Positions 15,662 to 26,024 of a stretch of DNA of 64,000 nucleotides are shown one piece after another. The translations under genes and the position numbers were made by a program. The stretch's first letter is position 1. Each line of letters starts with the position of its first letter. Source of the stretch: Mycobacterium sp. GTDB lineage: Bacteria; Actinomycetota; Actinomycetes; Mycobacteriales; Mycobacteriaceae. The stretch covers positions 1-64,000 of the forward strand of contig JAHFVD010000036.1 in the NCBI GenBank assembly GCA_023264735.1, given 5' to 3'. The notes below the pieces were generated by a model. That model ran no database searches, was not told where the DNA came from, and saw only the letters and a list, made by a program, of their open reading frames with translations.

Positions 15662-17010
15662 CCAACACGGCCCAGCTGGTGGGCCAGTGCATCCTCGATC
15701 GTCGACTGCCGGAATCGGTGTCCCAGCGTCGCCAGCTTGGTGGGCAGAACGCGTTGATCAGCCTCGGCCAGTTCGCGTGCACCTTGGGCGCCCAGCAGTA
15801 TGCGCGGACCGATCGACGGCACCGGCAGCATGGCCGGGCGATGCAGCGTCGCGGCCAGCGCCTTGGTATATGCATTGTTGCGCAACGGATTTGGTGAAAC
15901 CGCGTTGACGGGACCGGTCAGCCTGTCGTCATAGGCGGCGCGGTAGTAGATGTCGAGCAGGTCGTCGAGACCGATCCAGGACAGCCACTGCTGGCCGCTG
16001 CCAAGCCGGCCGCCAAGACCGGCAGCGAACAACGGCCGCATCAGCCGAAGGGTGCCACCGCGGGCGGACTGCACAATACCGGTGCGCACGCAGACCGTGC
16101 GGATCCCAGCGCGGGCAGCCGGTTCGGCGGCCGCTTCCCAGTCGGAGACCACGTCAGCCAGGAAACCGCCACCGCGGGCACTGTCCTCGCACAGCACGGC
16201 GTCACCGCGGTCGTAGCCGTAGATCCCGATCGCCGAGGCGCTGATGAACGCACGCAGCCCGCGCGACGCGGCGGCCACTTCGGCCAGCCGCCGGGTAGGT
16301 TCGATCCGCGAGTCGCGGATCGCGGATCGATGGGCCTCGCTGAACCGCCCGGCGATCGAGGCGCCCGCCAGATGGATGACGGTGTCGATTCCCTCGAACA
16401 GGTCTGCAGCGGGATCACTTGGCTCCCAACGTCGTTCGTCGGGCCGGACTGGCTCGTGACGTACCAGCCGGATCACCCGATGCCCACCGGTCGTCAGCAG
16501 GGCGGTCAGCGCGGTCCCCACCAGTCCCGACGAGCCGGTGATCGCCACCGCCAGCCCGCTCCCACCCGCCCGCGCGGCATCCCGGTGGGCGGCGAGATCG
16601 TCGGCCAGCTGGCGATGCCGGTAGACGAACGTCGGGCGCAGCGCTGCAGCCGGCACCGTGGTGTCGACCTCGTCATGCACCGCCGTGCTGCCGGCACCGG
16701 CATCGCTGAACCGGTGGGTGTGGCGCCACCAGCCGATGATCCGTGGCGGCAGGGTCATCAATCCGTCTGAGGACAGCACGTCCACGAACTGGTACGGCGG
16801 GTCGAAGCCGTCCGGATCGTGCCGGGCGACCCAGCGCAACCTGCCGGGAAGGCCGAGGACCGCGCGCCCGTCGGCCAGCGACTCGGTCTCGGCGACAACG
16901 CGCATCGGTTGCCATGGCGGAATGAGCCGCCGCATCGCGCCCGGGCGGGTGTGCCAGGCGTAGACCTCATCGATGGGATGGTCGACAATGCTGGCATATT
17001 GGATGCTCAT
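15658..17010 (-). CDS. SRPBCC domain fused to a TIGR01777-type NAD-dependent epimerase
   Basis: 450 aa. Residues 1-148 are an SRPBCC/polyketide-cyclase-like ligand-binding domain (HPIDEVYAWHTRPGAMRRLIPPW). From about 153 an extended SDR of the YfcH/SulA type begins (AITGSSGLVGTALTALL, 156-172), with DTVIHLAGASIAGRF and ISASAIGIYGYD, and a C-terminal DUF1731-like end. M. tuberculosis Rv2216 corresponds to the epimerase half only. The stop shares the CTAG tetramer at 15658-15661 with the convergent PK-like gene. The substrate is unknown. Confidence 0.92.
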   Translation of the reverse strand: MSIQYASIVDHPIDEVYAWHTRPGAMRRLIPPWQPMRVVAETESLADGRAVLGLPGRLRWVARHDPDGFDPPYQFVDVLSSDGLMTLPPRIIGWWRHTHRFSDAGAGSTAVHDEVDTTVPAAALRPTFVYRHRQLADDLAAHRDAARAGGSGLAVAITGSSGLVGTALTALLTTGGHRVIRLVRHEPVRPDERRWEPSDPAADLFEGIDTVIHLAGASIAGRFSEAHRSAIRDSRIEPTRRLAEVAAASRGLRAFISASAIGIYGYDRGDAVLCEDSARGGGFLADVVSDWEAAAEPAARAGIRTVCVRTGIVQSARGGTLRLMRPLFAAGLGGRLGSGQQWLSWIGLDDLLDIYYRAAYDDRLTGPVNAVSPNPLRNNAYTKALAATLHRPAMLPVPSIGPRILLGAQGARELAEADQRVLPTKLATLGHRFRQSTIEDALAHQLGRVG

Positions 17011-17041
17011 CCTCTTCTTTACCCAACCGGGTAGGAAAAGA

Positions 17042-17464
17042 TCAGCGTGAGCCGGACTCGCCGGAAGGCTTTTCCTCAGACTCGTTCTCAGGCTCGTCGA
17101 CCGATTCCGCGGGCTCGCCGGCCGCCGGCTCCTCGTCGACCAGCACCTCAGAGGTCGGGTCGTCGGGATAGTCGGCGTCGAACGTCGAATACGTGGAGTC
17201 GACCGTCTCGTCGGTTTCCGAATAGGCAGTGGTCTCGGCAGTCGCCGACGACTCCGTGGCGTCGGCGGCCACCGCCGCCGTCACCGAATCGGCCTCAGCG
17301 CCGCGACGGTTCTGCCGCTCCCGGATCGCGTCGACGATCAGCAGGATCACACCGATCACGCTGGCCGCGATACACACCCATGCGACCAGCTCATTGCTGG
17401 TGACGACCGCGGTGACCAGGGCCGCGAGGCCGATCACCGCAAGTACCAGGGCAACGATCAGCAT
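17042..17464 (-). CDS. Rv2144c-like membrane protein
   Basis: 140 aa, two closely spaced hydrophobic helices at the N-terminus (about 2-24 and 26-46), then a basic patch (RERQNRRG) and a long acidic, Glu/Asp/Ser-rich tail. It stands directly downstream of wag31 (25 nt), as Rv2144c does in M. tuberculosis, and is probably in the same transcript. The function is not known; membrane association next to the polar growth organiser is all that can be said. Confidence 0.88.
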   Translation of the reverse strand: MLIVALVLAVIGLAALVTAVVTSNELVAWVCIAASVIGVILLIVDAIRERQNRRGAEADSVTAAVAADATESSATAETTAYSETDETVDSTYSTFDADYPDDPTSEVLVDEEPAAGEPAESVDEPENESEEKPSGESGSR

Positions 17465-17489
17465 CGATCAACCTCCGGTCGACAAGCGA

Positions 17490-18320
17490 TTAGTTATTGC
17501 CCCGGTTGAACTGGTTGAAGCCGCCGCCGTCGCTGTTGGCACCCGAATCGACCGGTGCGGCCGAACCACGCTGCCCGAGCTCTTCGAGCTGGGACTCCAG
17601 GTAGGTCTTGAGCCGGGTGCGGTATTCGCGCTCGAACGTCCGCAACTGCTCCAGCCGTCCCTCGAGGACAGTGCGCTGCTGGTTGATGGTGCCCATGATC
17701 TCGGTGTGCTTGCGCTCGGCGTCGGCCTGCAGTGCGTCGGCCTTCTCCTGCGCCTGCCGCAGCTGGGTCTCCGAACGGGTCTGCGCGTCGGCAAGCTGCG
17801 CTTCGGCGCGCTGCTTGGCGTCGGCAACGGTGGTCTCCGCGGTGTGGCGGGCCTCCGAGACGATCTGGTCGGCGTTCGCACGCGCATCGGCCAGCAGCTT
17901 GTCGGCCTCCGCCTTGGCGGTGCCGGTCAACCGGTCGGCAGTGTCCTGAGCCAGGGCCAGCACCCGAGCAGCCTTCATGGCCTGCTCCTCGCTGGCGGCC
18001 GAGCTCGGCGCCGGCTGCGGGGCAGCCTGCACCACGGGAGCCGGCGTGGGCTCCGGTTCTGGCTGCGGCTGCGGCTGCGGCTGGTACAGCGGAATCGCCT
18101 GCGTCGGTTGCGGTACCGCGCCTCCGGCGCGTGCAGAACCCAGCTCCTGATCGAGCTCGGCGACCCGCTGGCGCAGATCCGCGTTCTCCTCGATGAGACG
18201 GGTCAGCTCGTTCTCCACCAAGTCGAGGAAGGCGTCGACCTCGTCCTCGTTGTAGCCTCGCTTGCCGATGGGCGGCTTGCTGAATGCCACATTGTGCACG
18301 TCTGCCGGTGTAAGCGGCAT
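17490..18320 (-). CDS. wag31: DivIVA-like polar growth protein Wag31
   Basis: Coiled-coil scaffold that gathers at the cell poles and directs peptidoglycan synthesis in mycobacteria. The conserved N-terminal membrane-binding domain starts [20 protein letters not shown] and continues [21 protein letters not shown], followed by a Pro/Gln/Ala-rich linker (about 75-125) and a long Ala/Glu/Gln coiled coil. 276 aa (M. tuberculosis 260). I chose the second of two ATGs (18320), which matches the known N-terminus and has AGGGGGC upstream; a longer frame from 18407 lacks conservation. The linker holds the threonine region that PknA targets in the orthologue. Homology very secure. Confidence 0.97.
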   Translation of the reverse strand: MPLTPADVHNVAFSKPPIGKRGYNEDEVDAFLDLVENELTRLIEENADLRQRVAELDQELGSARAGGAVPQPTQAIPLYQPQPQPQPEPEPTPAPVVQAAPQPAPSSAASEEQAMKAARVLALAQDTADRLTGTAKAEADKLLADARANADQIVSEARHTAETTVADAKQRAEAQLADAQTRSETQLRQAQEKADALQADAERKHTEIMGTINQQRTVLEGRLEQLRTFEREYRTRLKTYLESQLEELGQRGSAAPVDSGANSDGGGFNQFNRGNN

Positions 18321-18521
18321 CATCTGCCCCCTCGGGTCTGGGCGGTTAAGCGTCTGCAAAGTGTAGAACGCGTCTAACGTTCGTTCCGTACTGTAACTGG
18401 CGTCCATCCTGTCACACCAGAACCGTCAGTCCGATAATTAAGAGCTAATTTCAATCTTTCGATACCACGTTCCCGGCGTGGCTAATCGCGATCGACAGCC
18501 GTTTGAGGTAACTTGCCGCAC
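18321..18521 (-). promoter_or_regulatory. wag31 leader region
   Basis: 201 bp without a gene, between yggT and wag31. It contains an A/T-rich patch near 18431-18463 that stands out from the surrounding GC. A wag31 promoter is expected here, but I could not fix convincing -35/-10 hexamers. Confidence 0.35.
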
Positions 18522-18812
18522 CTACGCGGCCGCGCCGAAAGCCAGCTGCATACCGATGAAAGCCACCAGCAGCAGGACCATGATCGACAGGTCGAACCGG
18601 ACGGCGCCGATCGTCAACTGAGGGATAAGTCGACGTAACAGCTTCACCGGTGGGTCGGTGATCGTCATGATCAGCTCGAGGATCACGACGGTGAACCCAC
18701 GCGGGTGCCAGTCTCGGCTGAACGAGCGGATGAACTCGACGACCACCCGGGCGATCAGCAGCAGCCAGAAGACGAACAGCACGAAGCCCAGAATTTCGAA
18801 GAACAGCGACAA
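18522..18812 (-). CDS. YggT-family membrane protein (Rv2146c homologue)
   Basis: 96 aa with two hydrophobic segments (about 5-25 and 70-90) flanking the conserved SFSRDWHPRGFTVVILELIMTITDPPVKLLRRLIP core of the YggT family (short excerpts: ITDPPVKLLRRLIP). Start TTG 18812 with AAGGACC upstream. The C-terminus (RFDLSIMVLLLVAFIGMQLA) is nearly identical to what is known from M. tuberculosis. It lies between sepF and wag31 in the dcw region; a role in division or osmotic tolerance is suggested for the family but not established. Confidence 0.95.
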   Translation of the reverse strand: MSLFFEILGFVLFVFWLLLIARVVVEFIRSFSRDWHPRGFTVVILELIMTITDPPVKLLRRLIPQLTIGAVRFDLSIMVLLLVAFIGMQLAFGAAA

Positions 18813-18913
18813 CTAGAGCCGGTCCTTAATCAACAGCGGATGTGACATTGGCAATATCGCTGGATTGACCCGGAGCGACCTCATCAGCCTACCTAGTACT
18901 GCGAAACGGGAGC

Positions 18914-19585
18914 TTACTGGTAGCTGTAGAAACCCGCTTCGGCGATCCGGCGGCGCTCCTCGGCGCTGACGTCGACGTCGGCCGGCGACAGCAGGAACAC
19001 CTTGGTGGCCACCTTGTCGAAGGACCCGCGCAGGGCGAAGGCCAGTCCGGCAGCGAAGTCGACCAGCCGCTTGGCGTCGGCGTTGTCCATCGAGACCAGG
19101 TCCATGATCACCGGCTGGCCGTCGCGGAAGCGCTCGCCGATGGTGCGGGCCTCGCTGTAATCCTTGGGCCGCAGCGTGGTGATCTTCGACAGCGGGCTGC
19201 CGGCTTCGAACAGCTCGGCCATCCGGCGGGGGTCCATCGCCAGGGCGCCTCGGGTCGAGCCACGCAGTGCACCGAACCGGGAAGCGCGCGGCATGTCGTG
19301 CGGGTGCTCGAAGTCGCGCGGGCGGAACCGCGGCTCGTCGCCGTACTGGGCGCGGAAGCCACCGGTCGGCGCGTAGTCCGCGTCGCGCTGGTCGTCGTAC
19401 TCGCGAGCCGGCCGCGGATCGCGGTCGTCGTAGCGGCCCGGGCGCTCATACTCGTCGTCGGCGAAGCGCTCACGGCGGGCGTAGCCGCGGTGAGCGCCAC
19501 GGTCGTCATCGTCGTAGTACTCGTCGTCGTAATCGTCCGAAGGCGCCATGCCGAAGTAGGCCTTGACCTTGTGGAGAGTGCTCAT
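18914..19585 (-). CDS. sepF: Cell division protein SepF
   Basis: 223 aa. The N-terminus ([15 protein letters not shown]) is the amphipathic membrane-anchoring helix. A long Asp/Tyr/Arg-rich flexible linker follows ([19 protein letters not shown]), then the globular SepF domain (about 125-215, [19 protein letters not shown] and [15 protein letters not shown]) that binds the FtsZ C-terminus. SepF replaces FtsA/ZipA as the FtsZ membrane tether in Actinobacteria, and ftsZ is close upstream, so the genetic context is exactly as expected. Confidence 0.97.
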   Translation of the reverse strand: MSTLHKVKAYFGMAPSDDYDDEYYDDDDRGAHRGYARRERFADDEYERPGRYDDRDPRPAREYDDQRDADYAPTGGFRAQYGDEPRFRPRDFEHPHDMPRASRFGALRGSTRGALAMDPRRMAELFEAGSPLSKITTLRPKDYSEARTIGERFRDGQPVIMDLVSMDNADAKRLVDFAAGLAFALRGSFDKVATKVFLLSPADVDVSAEERRRIAEAGFYSYQ

Positions 19586-19649
19586 CGCTGGACCCTTCTG
19601 AATGCGTGAAGTTCGGTGTCTGTGATGAAGATGTGACTGGAGTGACTAC

Positions 19650-20405
19650 TCAGGGAGACGTTAGAGGACGTTGTCCCATAAGCGCGGTTCCGACACGCAC
19701 ACACGTTGAACCGTGTCGCACTGCGACTTCCAGGTCACCGGACATCCCCGCCGACAGCTCTGTCGCATCGGGGTGGTTGTGCAAAACGCGGCGATGCTCG
19801 GCGGCCAGCGCCGCGAATGCGGTGTCGGCGTCGACCCCCAGCGGCGGGATGGCCATCAGCCCAACCAACTGCAGCGCAACGGCATCGTCGACCGCGGCGC
19901 ACAGTGCGTCGACTGCGTCGGGATCGCCGACGTCCACCCCACCGCGCGAAGTGTCCCCATCGAGGCTGATCTGGACGAACACCCGCACCGGCGCCGTCCT
20001 TATACCATCGTCGATGGCGTGCGCGGCGCCGCGATCCAGCGCGGCCGCCACCTTGGCGGTACTCAGCGAGTGCACGGTATCCGCCCATGCGGCAACGGCT
20101 TTGGCCTTGTTGCTCTGGATCTGACCGACCATCTCCCAGCGCACATCCGGCGCGCCGGTGAGTTCGCCGAACTCGGCGATCTTGGCCGAGGCTTCCTGTT
20201 CGCGGGATTCGCCGAAGGCCCGGCAGCCCAGCCGCCACAGAATCGCGACGTCGGTGGCCGGGAAGAATTTGGTGATGGGCAGCAGCTCGATGTCGTTGAC
20301 GTCACGGCCGGCGGCGGTCGCCGCATCCGCGAGCCGGTCCCGTAGCGCGGCCAGGGCGGTCGCGAGATCGTTCTCCCGGGTCGCCGCGCCCGTCATTCCA
20401 TCCAC
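19650..20405 (-). CDS. PLP-binding YggS/PLPBP homeostasis protein
   Basis: 251 aa, alanine-racemase-like TIM barrel of the YggS/PROSC family. The PLP lysine is Lys46 in LLPITKFFPA; other family marks are FGESREQEASAK, MVGQIQSNKAK and the C-terminal GMSGDLEVAVRHGSTCVRVG. These proteins buffer pyridoxal phosphate and affect amino-acid pools; no enzymatic reaction is known. The start at 20405 lies inside the last codons of yfiH (13-nt overlap), which supports joint translation. A second ATG, three codons in, is possible. Confidence 0.95.
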   Translation of the reverse strand: MDGMTGAATRENDLATALAALRDRLADAATAAGRDVNDIELLPITKFFPATDVAILWRLGCRAFGESREQEASAKIAEFGELTGAPDVRWEMVGQIQSNKAKAVAAWADTVHSLSTAKVAAALDRGAAHAIDDGIRTAPVRVFVQISLDGDTSRGGVDVGDPDAVDALCAAVDDAVALQLVGLMAIPPLGVDADTAFAALAAEHRRVLHNHPDATELSAGMSGDLEVAVRHGSTCVRVGTALMGQRPLTSP

Positions 20406-21100
20406 ACCAGACAGGCCAGTCGGCCGGTCGGGGCACCTCGCCGGTGGCTGAACAAATTCTTGTCGGCGACCGTGCAGCGCGGGTCGGCGTCGATGGCCTG
20501 CACCCCCGCACCTACTAGTTGCCGCGCAATTCCGGCCCGCAGGTCCAGTCCCGGTGTGCCGCGCGAGGTCCTGGTCCGGCTCCCGGGCAGCCGGGCTTCG
20601 ACGTCGGCGGCCATCTGCGCGGGCACCTCATAGTTGGCGCCGCTGACCGACGGGCCCAGCAGCACCGAGATGTCCTCGGCGCGCGCGCCCTTGGCCAGCA
20701 TGGATTCCAAAGCACGCAGCACCACACCATCGGCGGCGCCGACCCGACCGGCATGAACCGCTGCCACCACGCCTGCGCGGGAGTCGGCCATCAGCACCGG
20801 AACACAATCGGCGGTGACCACGGCCAGGGCCAGTCCCGGTGTGGTGGTCACCAGGGCATCGGTGTCGTCGACGGCGTCGGTGCGGGGTTCGTCGACGACG
20901 ACGACATGCGAGCTGTGCGTCTGGTTCATCCAGATCACGTGATCGTCGGGGAGCTTGATCGCTGCGGCCAGCCGTTTGCGGTTGGCCGCGACAGCCTTGG
21001 GGTCGTCACCGACGTGGTCGCCGAGATTGAAGGTGTCGAACGGCGGCGCCGAGACACCACCGGCACGAGTGGTGGTCACACGACGGATGCGAACAGTCAC
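20393..21100 (-). CDS. pgeF: YfiH/PgeF-family laccase-domain protein (peptidoglycan editing factor)
   Basis: 235 aa. Metal/active-site residues of the family are visible: His62 in MNQTHSSHV, Cys99 in TADCVPVLM and His116 in AVHAG. The usual HAGWRG motif reads HAGRVG here. In E. coli PgeF removes L-Ser from wrongly built UDP-MurNAc-peptide, and other members act as purine nucleoside phosphorylases. Its place immediately after ftsZ in the dcw cluster supports the cell-wall function. It starts 30 nt after the ftsZ stop. Confidence 0.94.
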   Translation of the reverse strand: MTVRIRRVTTTRAGGVSAPPFDTFNLGDHVGDDPKAVAANRKRLAAAIKLPDDHVIWMNQTHSSHVVVVDEPRTDAVDDTDALVTTTPGLALAVVTADCVPVLMADSRAGVVAAVHAGRVGAADGVVLRALESMLAKGARAEDISVLLGPSVSGANYEVPAQMAADVEARLPGSRTRTSRGTPGLDLRAGIARQLVGAGVQAIDADPRCTVADKNLFSHRRGAPTGRLACLVWME

Positions 21101-21130
21101 AAAACCCAGTATCCGGGCGTGACGGCGGGG

Positions 21131-22288
21131 TCAGTGCCGCATGAACGGCGGCACATCGACGTCGTCGTCGGAGATGCCGTCGTCGCCGCCACCAATTCGC
21201 ACCGTCGCGCCGTTGGTGTGCACCGGCACGCTGGCGGCATCGCTCGGATCGAAGAGCGAGGAGCTGAGCTTGCCCGCCGCACCGGGTGCGATGGGCTGGG
21301 CGCCGGTGGTCGCTCCCCCGACGATGGGCTTGCGGCCGGGGCTGGCCGACTCGAAGCCGGCGGCGATGACCGTGACCCGGACCTCGTCGCCGAGCGAGTC
21401 GTCGATCACCGTTCCGAAGATGATGTTGGCCTCGGCGTGCGCGGCCTCCTGTACCAGCGAGGCGGCCTCGTTGATCTCGAACAGACCGAGGTCGCTGCCG
21501 CCGGCCACCGACAGCAGCACGCCCTGGGCGCCTTCCATCGATGCTTCCAGCAGCGGCGAGTTGATCGCGATTTCGGCAGCCTTGAGAGCACGGCCGTCAC
21601 CGCGGGCCGAGCCGATGCCCATCAGCGCGGTGCCCGCTCCGCTCATGACGCCCTTGACGTCGGCGAAGTCGACGTTGATCAGGCCCGGGGTGGTGATCAG
21701 GTCGGTGATGCCCTGCACGCCGTTGAGCAGCACCTCGTCGGCGCTGCGGAAGGCGTCCATCAACGAGACCTGGGCATCGCCCATCTGCAGCAGCCGGTCG
21801 TTCGGGATGACGATCAGGGTGTCGCAGCTTTCGCGCAGCGCCTGGATGCCGTTCTCGGCCTGGTTCGAGCGACGCTTGCCCTCGAAGGAGAACGGCCGGG
21901 TGACGACGCCGACGGTCAGCGCGCCGAGCTTACGGGCGATGGTGGCCACCACGGGTGCGCCGCCGGTGCCGGTGCCGCCGCCCTCACCTGCGGTGACGAA
22001 CACCATGTCGGCGCCGCGCAGCAGCTCCTCGATCTCGTCCTTGGCGTCTTCGGCTGCCTTGCGGCCGACTTCGGGGTCGGCGCCGGCGCCCAAGCCACGG
22101 GTGGATTCACGGCCGACGTCGAGCTTGACGTCGGCGTCGCTCATCAACAGCGCCTGAGCGTCGGTGTTGATCGCGATGAACTCCACGCCCTTGAGTCCCT
22201 GCTCGATCATTCGGTTGACGGCGTTGACGCCGCCGCCGCCGATGCCAACGACCTTGATGACGGCGAGGTAGTTATGCGGGGGGGTCAT
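21131..22288 (-). CDS. ftsZ: Cell division GTPase FtsZ
   Basis: 385 aa tubulin homologue that forms the division ring. N-terminal GTPase domain with [17 protein letters not shown] (11-27) and the tubulin signature [10 protein letters not shown] (103-112); T7 synergy loop [12 protein letters not shown] variable linker leads to the acidic C-terminal peptide [11 protein letters not shown], the docking site for SepF and FtsW. ATG 22288 gives [10 protein letters not shown] and has GGAGGAAG 8 nt upstream; an in-frame ATG 18 nt further upstream is less likely. A 189-bp gap to ftsQ suggests its own promoter in addition to dcw read-through. Confidence 0.98.
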   Translation of the reverse strand: MTPPHNYLAVIKVVGIGGGGVNAVNRMIEQGLKGVEFIAINTDAQALLMSDADVKLDVGRESTRGLGAGADPEVGRKAAEDAKDEIEELLRGADMVFVTAGEGGGTGTGGAPVVATIARKLGALTVGVVTRPFSFEGKRRSNQAENGIQALRESCDTLIVIPNDRLLQMGDAQVSLMDAFRSADEVLLNGVQGITDLITTPGLINVDFADVKGVMSGAGTALMGIGSARGDGRALKAAEIAINSPLLEASMEGAQGVLLSVAGGSDLGLFEINEAASLVQEAAHAEANIIFGTVIDDSLGDEVRVTVIAAGFESASPGRKPIVGGATTGAQPIAPGAAGKLSSSLFDPSDAASVPVHTNGATVRIGGGDDGISDDDVDVPPFMRH

Positions 22289-22477
22289 CGTCTGTCTTCC
22301 TCCCAAGTGGGGATCGGGTCCTGCGACTCTGTTGGCAAACCCTCAACCTCAACCAGAGGCTTAGAGTTATGTCAAGTTGAGCCGCGCAAACAGAACGGTA
22401 TGGCCGGTGCGGGCTGGATCGGGGAAGGCGCGCCGACGTGTCGCGGCGAATTTGTCACCCGCGCCGATGCAGTCGGC
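22289..22477 (-). promoter_or_regulatory. ftsQ-ftsZ intergenic region, probable ftsZ promoter
   Basis: The largest gap inside the dcw cluster (189 bp). It holds a perfect TTGACA at 22375-22370 on the minus strand within a lower-GC stretch, and short CTCAACC direct repeats near 22341-22354. No good -10 hexamer is found 17 nt away, so the exact promoter is unclear. Confidence 0.4.
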
Positions 22478-23470
22478 TCACTTGACGGTGGGTAGGTCCG
22501 GACTGGAGACGTCGTAGACCTTGCCCGGCTGAGTCAGCAGGGCAGCCAGCTTCTCGGCCTTCTCCTCGGTGCGGTCGGTTGTCCCCCACACCACGGTGCG
22601 GCCGTCGGTCAGCGTCAGCGTCACCGACGCCACCGACGGTGCGGCCACGCGACTGACCTGAGCCACGACTTCGGGACGCAACGCCGTCATCACTTCGAGT
22701 GCGGCCCTGGTCGGCTGGTCGGTCGGACCCGGGTGGTCGACGTCGATATAGGGCAGCCCGGGCGGCGGCGGCGCGGTTGCGAAGTCGACGCCGTCGCGGT
22801 CGAACAGGTGCGGCCCGTCGGGATAGTCCTTCACCACGATCGGGATGCGCTCGACGATGGTGATCCGCAGCGTCGACGGGTACTCCCGCTGCACGCGCGC
22901 GCTGGCCACCCGTCGGATACCGGCCACCCGGTCGGCCACCTGGTCGGTGTTGATCTGCAGCAGCGGGGTGCCGAGCTGGACCTTTGCCGCGTCGACGACC
23001 TCCTCGCGGGTGACCGCCCCGATCCCGGTGATCACCAGCGTGCGGGCCGACATGACCGGGGTGAAATAGAGGATCAGACCCAGCGCAACGCTGACGATGG
23101 TCAGCACGATCAGCCAGGTGAGCAGCTTCAGGCCGCGAACGGCCCTCTTGCCCAGAGCTTTCGGGGCTTCGACGGTCTGGCCGCGGACCTTCCGCTTGGC
23201 CTCCCGGCGGGCGTCTTCGATCGCGGTCGCGCGGGCTTGCGCGGCGCGCCGTTCGGCGCGCTCGCGGCGTTCCCGCATGCGAGGGCCTTCGAGATCCTCT
23301 GGTTCTGGTTTGTCGGCCTCGGGTTTTGCGGCCTCCGCCTCGCCGAGATCGACGTTCTGCGGGTCTTCACTCGCACTTTCGCTGCCGTTTGTCGGTTTGG
23401 CCAGGATGGGGGCGTCCTCGACGGGTGCCTCGGGTGCCTCGGGCGCCGCCTCGTCCTCATCCCCCCTCAT
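22478..23470 (-). CDS. ftsQ: Cell division protein FtsQ/DivIB
   Basis: 330 aa bitopic division protein. An acidic, Pro/Ala-rich cytoplasmic N-terminus (about 1-105) is followed by one TM helix (about 112-134, [20 protein letters not shown]), then the POTRA domain ([20 protein letters not shown] and [13 protein letters not shown]) and the beta domain. FtsQ links the early Z-ring to FtsW/PbpB. Start ATG 23470 overlaps the murC stop by 4 nt. Confidence 0.96.
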   Translation of the reverse strand: MRGDEDEAAPEAPEAPVEDAPILAKPTNGSESASEDPQNVDLGEAEAAKPEADKPEPEDLEGPRMRERRERAERRAAQARATAIEDARREAKRKVRGQTVEAPKALGKRAVRGLKLLTWLIVLTIVSVALGLILYFTPVMSARTLVITGIGAVTREEVVDAAKVQLGTPLLQINTDQVADRVAGIRRVASARVQREYPSTLRITIVERIPIVVKDYPDGPHLFDRDGVDFATAPPPPGLPYIDVDHPGPTDQPTRAALEVMTALRPEVVAQVSRVAAPSVASVTLTLTDGRTVVWGTTDRTEEKAEKLAALLTQPGKVYDVSSPDLPTVK

Positions 23471-24921
23471 CGATTCCCCTTGGCGTGCAACGCCGTCAGG
23501 ATCTCCTGGCCGAGCATCGTCACGTCGCCGGCACCCATGGTGACCACGACATCACCCGGCCGGGCCGACCCCGCGACCCGTTCGGCCACCGCCGAGAAGT
23601 CGGGGACGTACTGCACCGGCACGCTGACGTGCTCGGCCACCGTCGCGCCGCTGATCCCGGCCATCGGCTGCTCACGCGCCGCGTAGACGTCGAGCACGAA
23701 GACCTCGTCGGCGGTGTCCAGCGCGTGACCGAACTCGCGAGCGAAAGTCTTTGTCCGCGAATACAAGTGCGGCTGGAACACGACGATGCTGCGGGCGTTC
23801 GTGATGGTGGGGTGGCCGGTCCGGTCCTGCTGGGCAATCGCGCGCAGCGCGGTCAGTGCGGCCCTGACCTCGGTGGGGTGATGAGCGTAGTCATCAAAGA
23901 CCCGCACTCCGTCGGCGGTGCCGACCAGCTCGAACCGCCGCCGCACTCCTTCGAAACCGGCCAGGCCGTCGAGCACAGCATCGGCCGGCGCGCCGGCCTC
24001 GACCGCGGCCAGCAGCGCGGCCAGGGCGTTGAGCGCCATGTGCCTGCCAGGAACCTCCAGCCGCATGACCCGCTGGTGCGGCTCGCCGGCCAGCTGCACG
24101 TGGGCGACCGCGCCGGTGCCGTGCTGCTCCCAGCCGACCAGGGTTCCTGCCAGGCCCGCCCCCGGGTCCTCGCCATAGCGCAGCACCCGAACACCAAGGG
24201 CCGCACTGCGTTCCGCCAGCGCCGCAGCGCCAGGATCGTCCGCACACGCCACCAGAGCACCGCCGGGCGCCAGCCGCTCGACGAACGCGTCGAACACCGC
24301 GGTGTAGGCCTCCGCGCTGCCGAAGAAGTCCAGATGGTCGGCCTCGATGTTGGTCACCACCGCAACGTCGGGGGTGTACTCCAGCAGCGAGCCGTCGCTC
24401 TCGTCGGCCTCGGCGACGAAACTGTCGCCACTGCCGTTGTGCGCGTTGGTGCCGGCCTCCCCCAGGTCGCCGCCGACCGCGAACGACGGATCCAGCCCGG
24501 CATGCTGCAACGCGACGATGAGCATCGAGGTCGTCGTCGTCTTGCCGTGCGTGCCGGTGACCATCAGCGTGCGGTAGCCGGCCATCAGCTTGGCCAGCAC
24601 CACCGGCCGCAGGATCACCGGGATCCCGCGCCTGCGGGCCTCGACCAGCTCGGGGTTGGTCTTCGGGATCGCGGCGTGAGTGGTGATCACCGCGGTGGCG
24701 CCGCCGGGCAGCAGGTCGAGATTGGCCGCGTCGTGGCCGATGCTGATCGCCGCACCCCGCGCCCGCAACGCCACCACCCCGCGGGACTCCTTGGCGTCGG
24801 ACCCCGACACCATGCCGCCGCGGTCCAGCAGAATCCGGGCGATCCCGGACATCCCGGCACCGCCGATGCCGACCATGTGCACCCGCTGCAGCTCCGGTGG
24901 CAGCGCCTTTTGCGCGGTCAT
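23467..24921 (-). CDS. murC: UDP-N-acetylmuramate--L-alanine ligase MurC
   Basis: 484 aa cytoplasmic Mur ligase that adds the first amino acid (L-Ala) to UDP-MurNAc. N-terminal UDP-binding domain with [12 protein letters not shown], central ATP loop GTHGKTTTT (123-131), and C-terminal domain with [15 protein letters not shown] and [11 protein letters not shown]. 4-nt overlaps with both murG (upstream) and ftsQ (downstream) place it in an unbroken operon. The mycobacterial enzyme can also accept glycine. Confidence 0.98.
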   Translation of the reverse strand: MTAQKALPPELQRVHMVGIGGAGMSGIARILLDRGGMVSGSDAKESRGVVALRARGAAISIGHDAANLDLLPGGATAVITTHAAIPKTNPELVEARRRGIPVILRPVVLAKLMAGYRTLMVTGTHGKTTTTSMLIVALQHAGLDPSFAVGGDLGEAGTNAHNGSGDSFVAEADESDGSLLEYTPDVAVVTNIEADHLDFFGSAEAYTAVFDAFVERLAPGGALVACADDPGAAALAERSAALGVRVLRYGEDPGAGLAGTLVGWEQHGTGAVAHVQLAGEPHQRVMRLEVPGRHMALNALAALLAAVEAGAPADAVLDGLAGFEGVRRRFELVGTADGVRVFDDYAHHPTEVRAALTALRAIAQQDRTGHPTITNARSIVVFQPHLYSRTKTFAREFGHALDTADEVFVLDVYAAREQPMAGISGATVAEHVSVPVQYVPDFSAVAERVAGSARPGDVVVTMGAGDVTMLGQEILTALHAKGNR

Positions 24922-26024
24922 CGTCGACCCTTCCGCGTGCGGGCCACGTCCAGGGCCACTTCGGCGACCCGCTGGGCGGCGTCGCGATGGCCGACCAGCG
25001 CGGCGGCCGCGGTCATGGCCTGCAGCCGTGGCGTATCGGTGAGCAGCCCGGCCACCTCGCGGGCGATGAAGGCCGGGGTCAGCTGGACGTCCTCGACCAG
25101 CAGACCGCCGCCGGGATTGACCACCGGCAGCGCGTTGAGCCGCTGTTCGCCGTTGCCGATCGGCAGCGGCACGTACACCGCGGGCAGCCCGACCGCGGAT
25201 ACCTCGGCCACCGTCATCGCCCCGGACCGGCAGATCGCCAGGTCGGCGGCGGCGTACGCCAAATCCATCCGGTCCAGGTAGGGCACCGCGCGATACGGCG
25301 GCTCGCCGGGCTGCGAGGACCGCAGGTCGAGGGTGTTCTTGGGGCCGTGGGCGTGCAGCACCGAGACGCCCGCGGCAGCCAGATCGGCCGCGGCGGCCGA
25401 CACCGCGCGGTTGATCGAGGCCGCGCCCTGCGAGCCGCCGAACACCAGCAGCACCGTGGCGTCGTCGGCGAAGCCGAAGTACTCGCGGGCGGTGGCTCGC
25501 AGTGCCGCGCGATCCAGGGAGGTGATCGATGCCCGTACCGGCATGCCGACCACCTCGGCGTGTCGCAGTCCCGAATCGGGCACGGCGGCAAGCACTCTGC
25601 GGGCACTGCGGGCGCCGAGTTTGTTGGCGATACCGGCGCGCGCGTTGGCTTCGTGCACCACGACCGGAACGCGGTGCCGCGCCGCCAGATAGGCAGGAAC
25701 AGCCACGTAGCCACCGAAGCCGATCACCACGTCGGCGTCGACACCGTCGAGCACAGCCCGGGTTTCCCGCACCGCCCGGCGCACCCGCATCGGCAGGCGC
25801 ACGAGATCGCCGTTGAGTTTGCGCGGCAGTGGCACGGGCGTGATGAGTTCCAGGTCGTAGCCGCGGTCAGGCACCAGCCGGGTCTCCAGTCCGCGCGAAG
25901 TGCCCAGCGCGGTGATGCGAATGTCTGCGTCGAGCGTTCTCAGTGCGTCGGCAACCGCCATGGCCGGTTCGACATGTCCCGCGGTACCTCCACCGGCAAG
26001 GACGACCGACACCGAGACACTCAC
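24918..26024 (-). CDS. murG: UDP-GlcNAc:undecaprenyl-PP-MurNAc-pentapeptide transferase MurG
   Basis: 368 aa GT28 glycosyltransferase that converts lipid I to lipid II on the inner face of the membrane. N-terminal glycine loop [17 protein letters not shown], second loop [12 protein letters not shown], and the C-terminal acceptor/donor region [22 protein letters not shown] 26024 overlaps the ftsW stop (GTGA), which fixes the start. Confidence 0.98.
   Translation of the reverse strand: MSVSVSVVLAGGGTAGHVEPAMAVADALRTLDADIRITALGTSRGLETRLVPDRGYDLELITPVPLPRKLNGDLVRLPMRVRRAVRETRAVLDGVDADVVIGFGGYVAVPAYLAARHRVPVVVHEANARAGIANKLGARSARRVLAAVPDSGLRHAEVVGMPVRASITSLDRAALRATAREYFGFADDATVLLVFGGSQGAASINRAVSAAAADLAAAGVSVLHAHGPKNTLDLRSSQPGEPPYRAVPYLDRMDLAYAAADLAICRSGAMTVAEVSAVGLPAVYVPLPIGNGEQRLNALPVVNPGGGLLVEDVQLTPAFIAREVAGLLTDTPRLQAMTAAAALVGHRDAAQRVAEVALDVARTRKGRR

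Noticed and set aside
20519..22495. Plus-strand open frame of 658 codons opposite yfiH and ftsZ
   Set aside because: It is exactly antisense to two secure genes; the protein is Arg/Gly/His-rich without recognisable motifs, as expected from codon bias in GC-rich DNA.
23326..25281. Plus-strand open frame of 651 codons opposite ftsQ and murC
   Set aside because: Antisense to conserved Mur genes, low-complexity Arg/Gly/Pro composition, no start signal.
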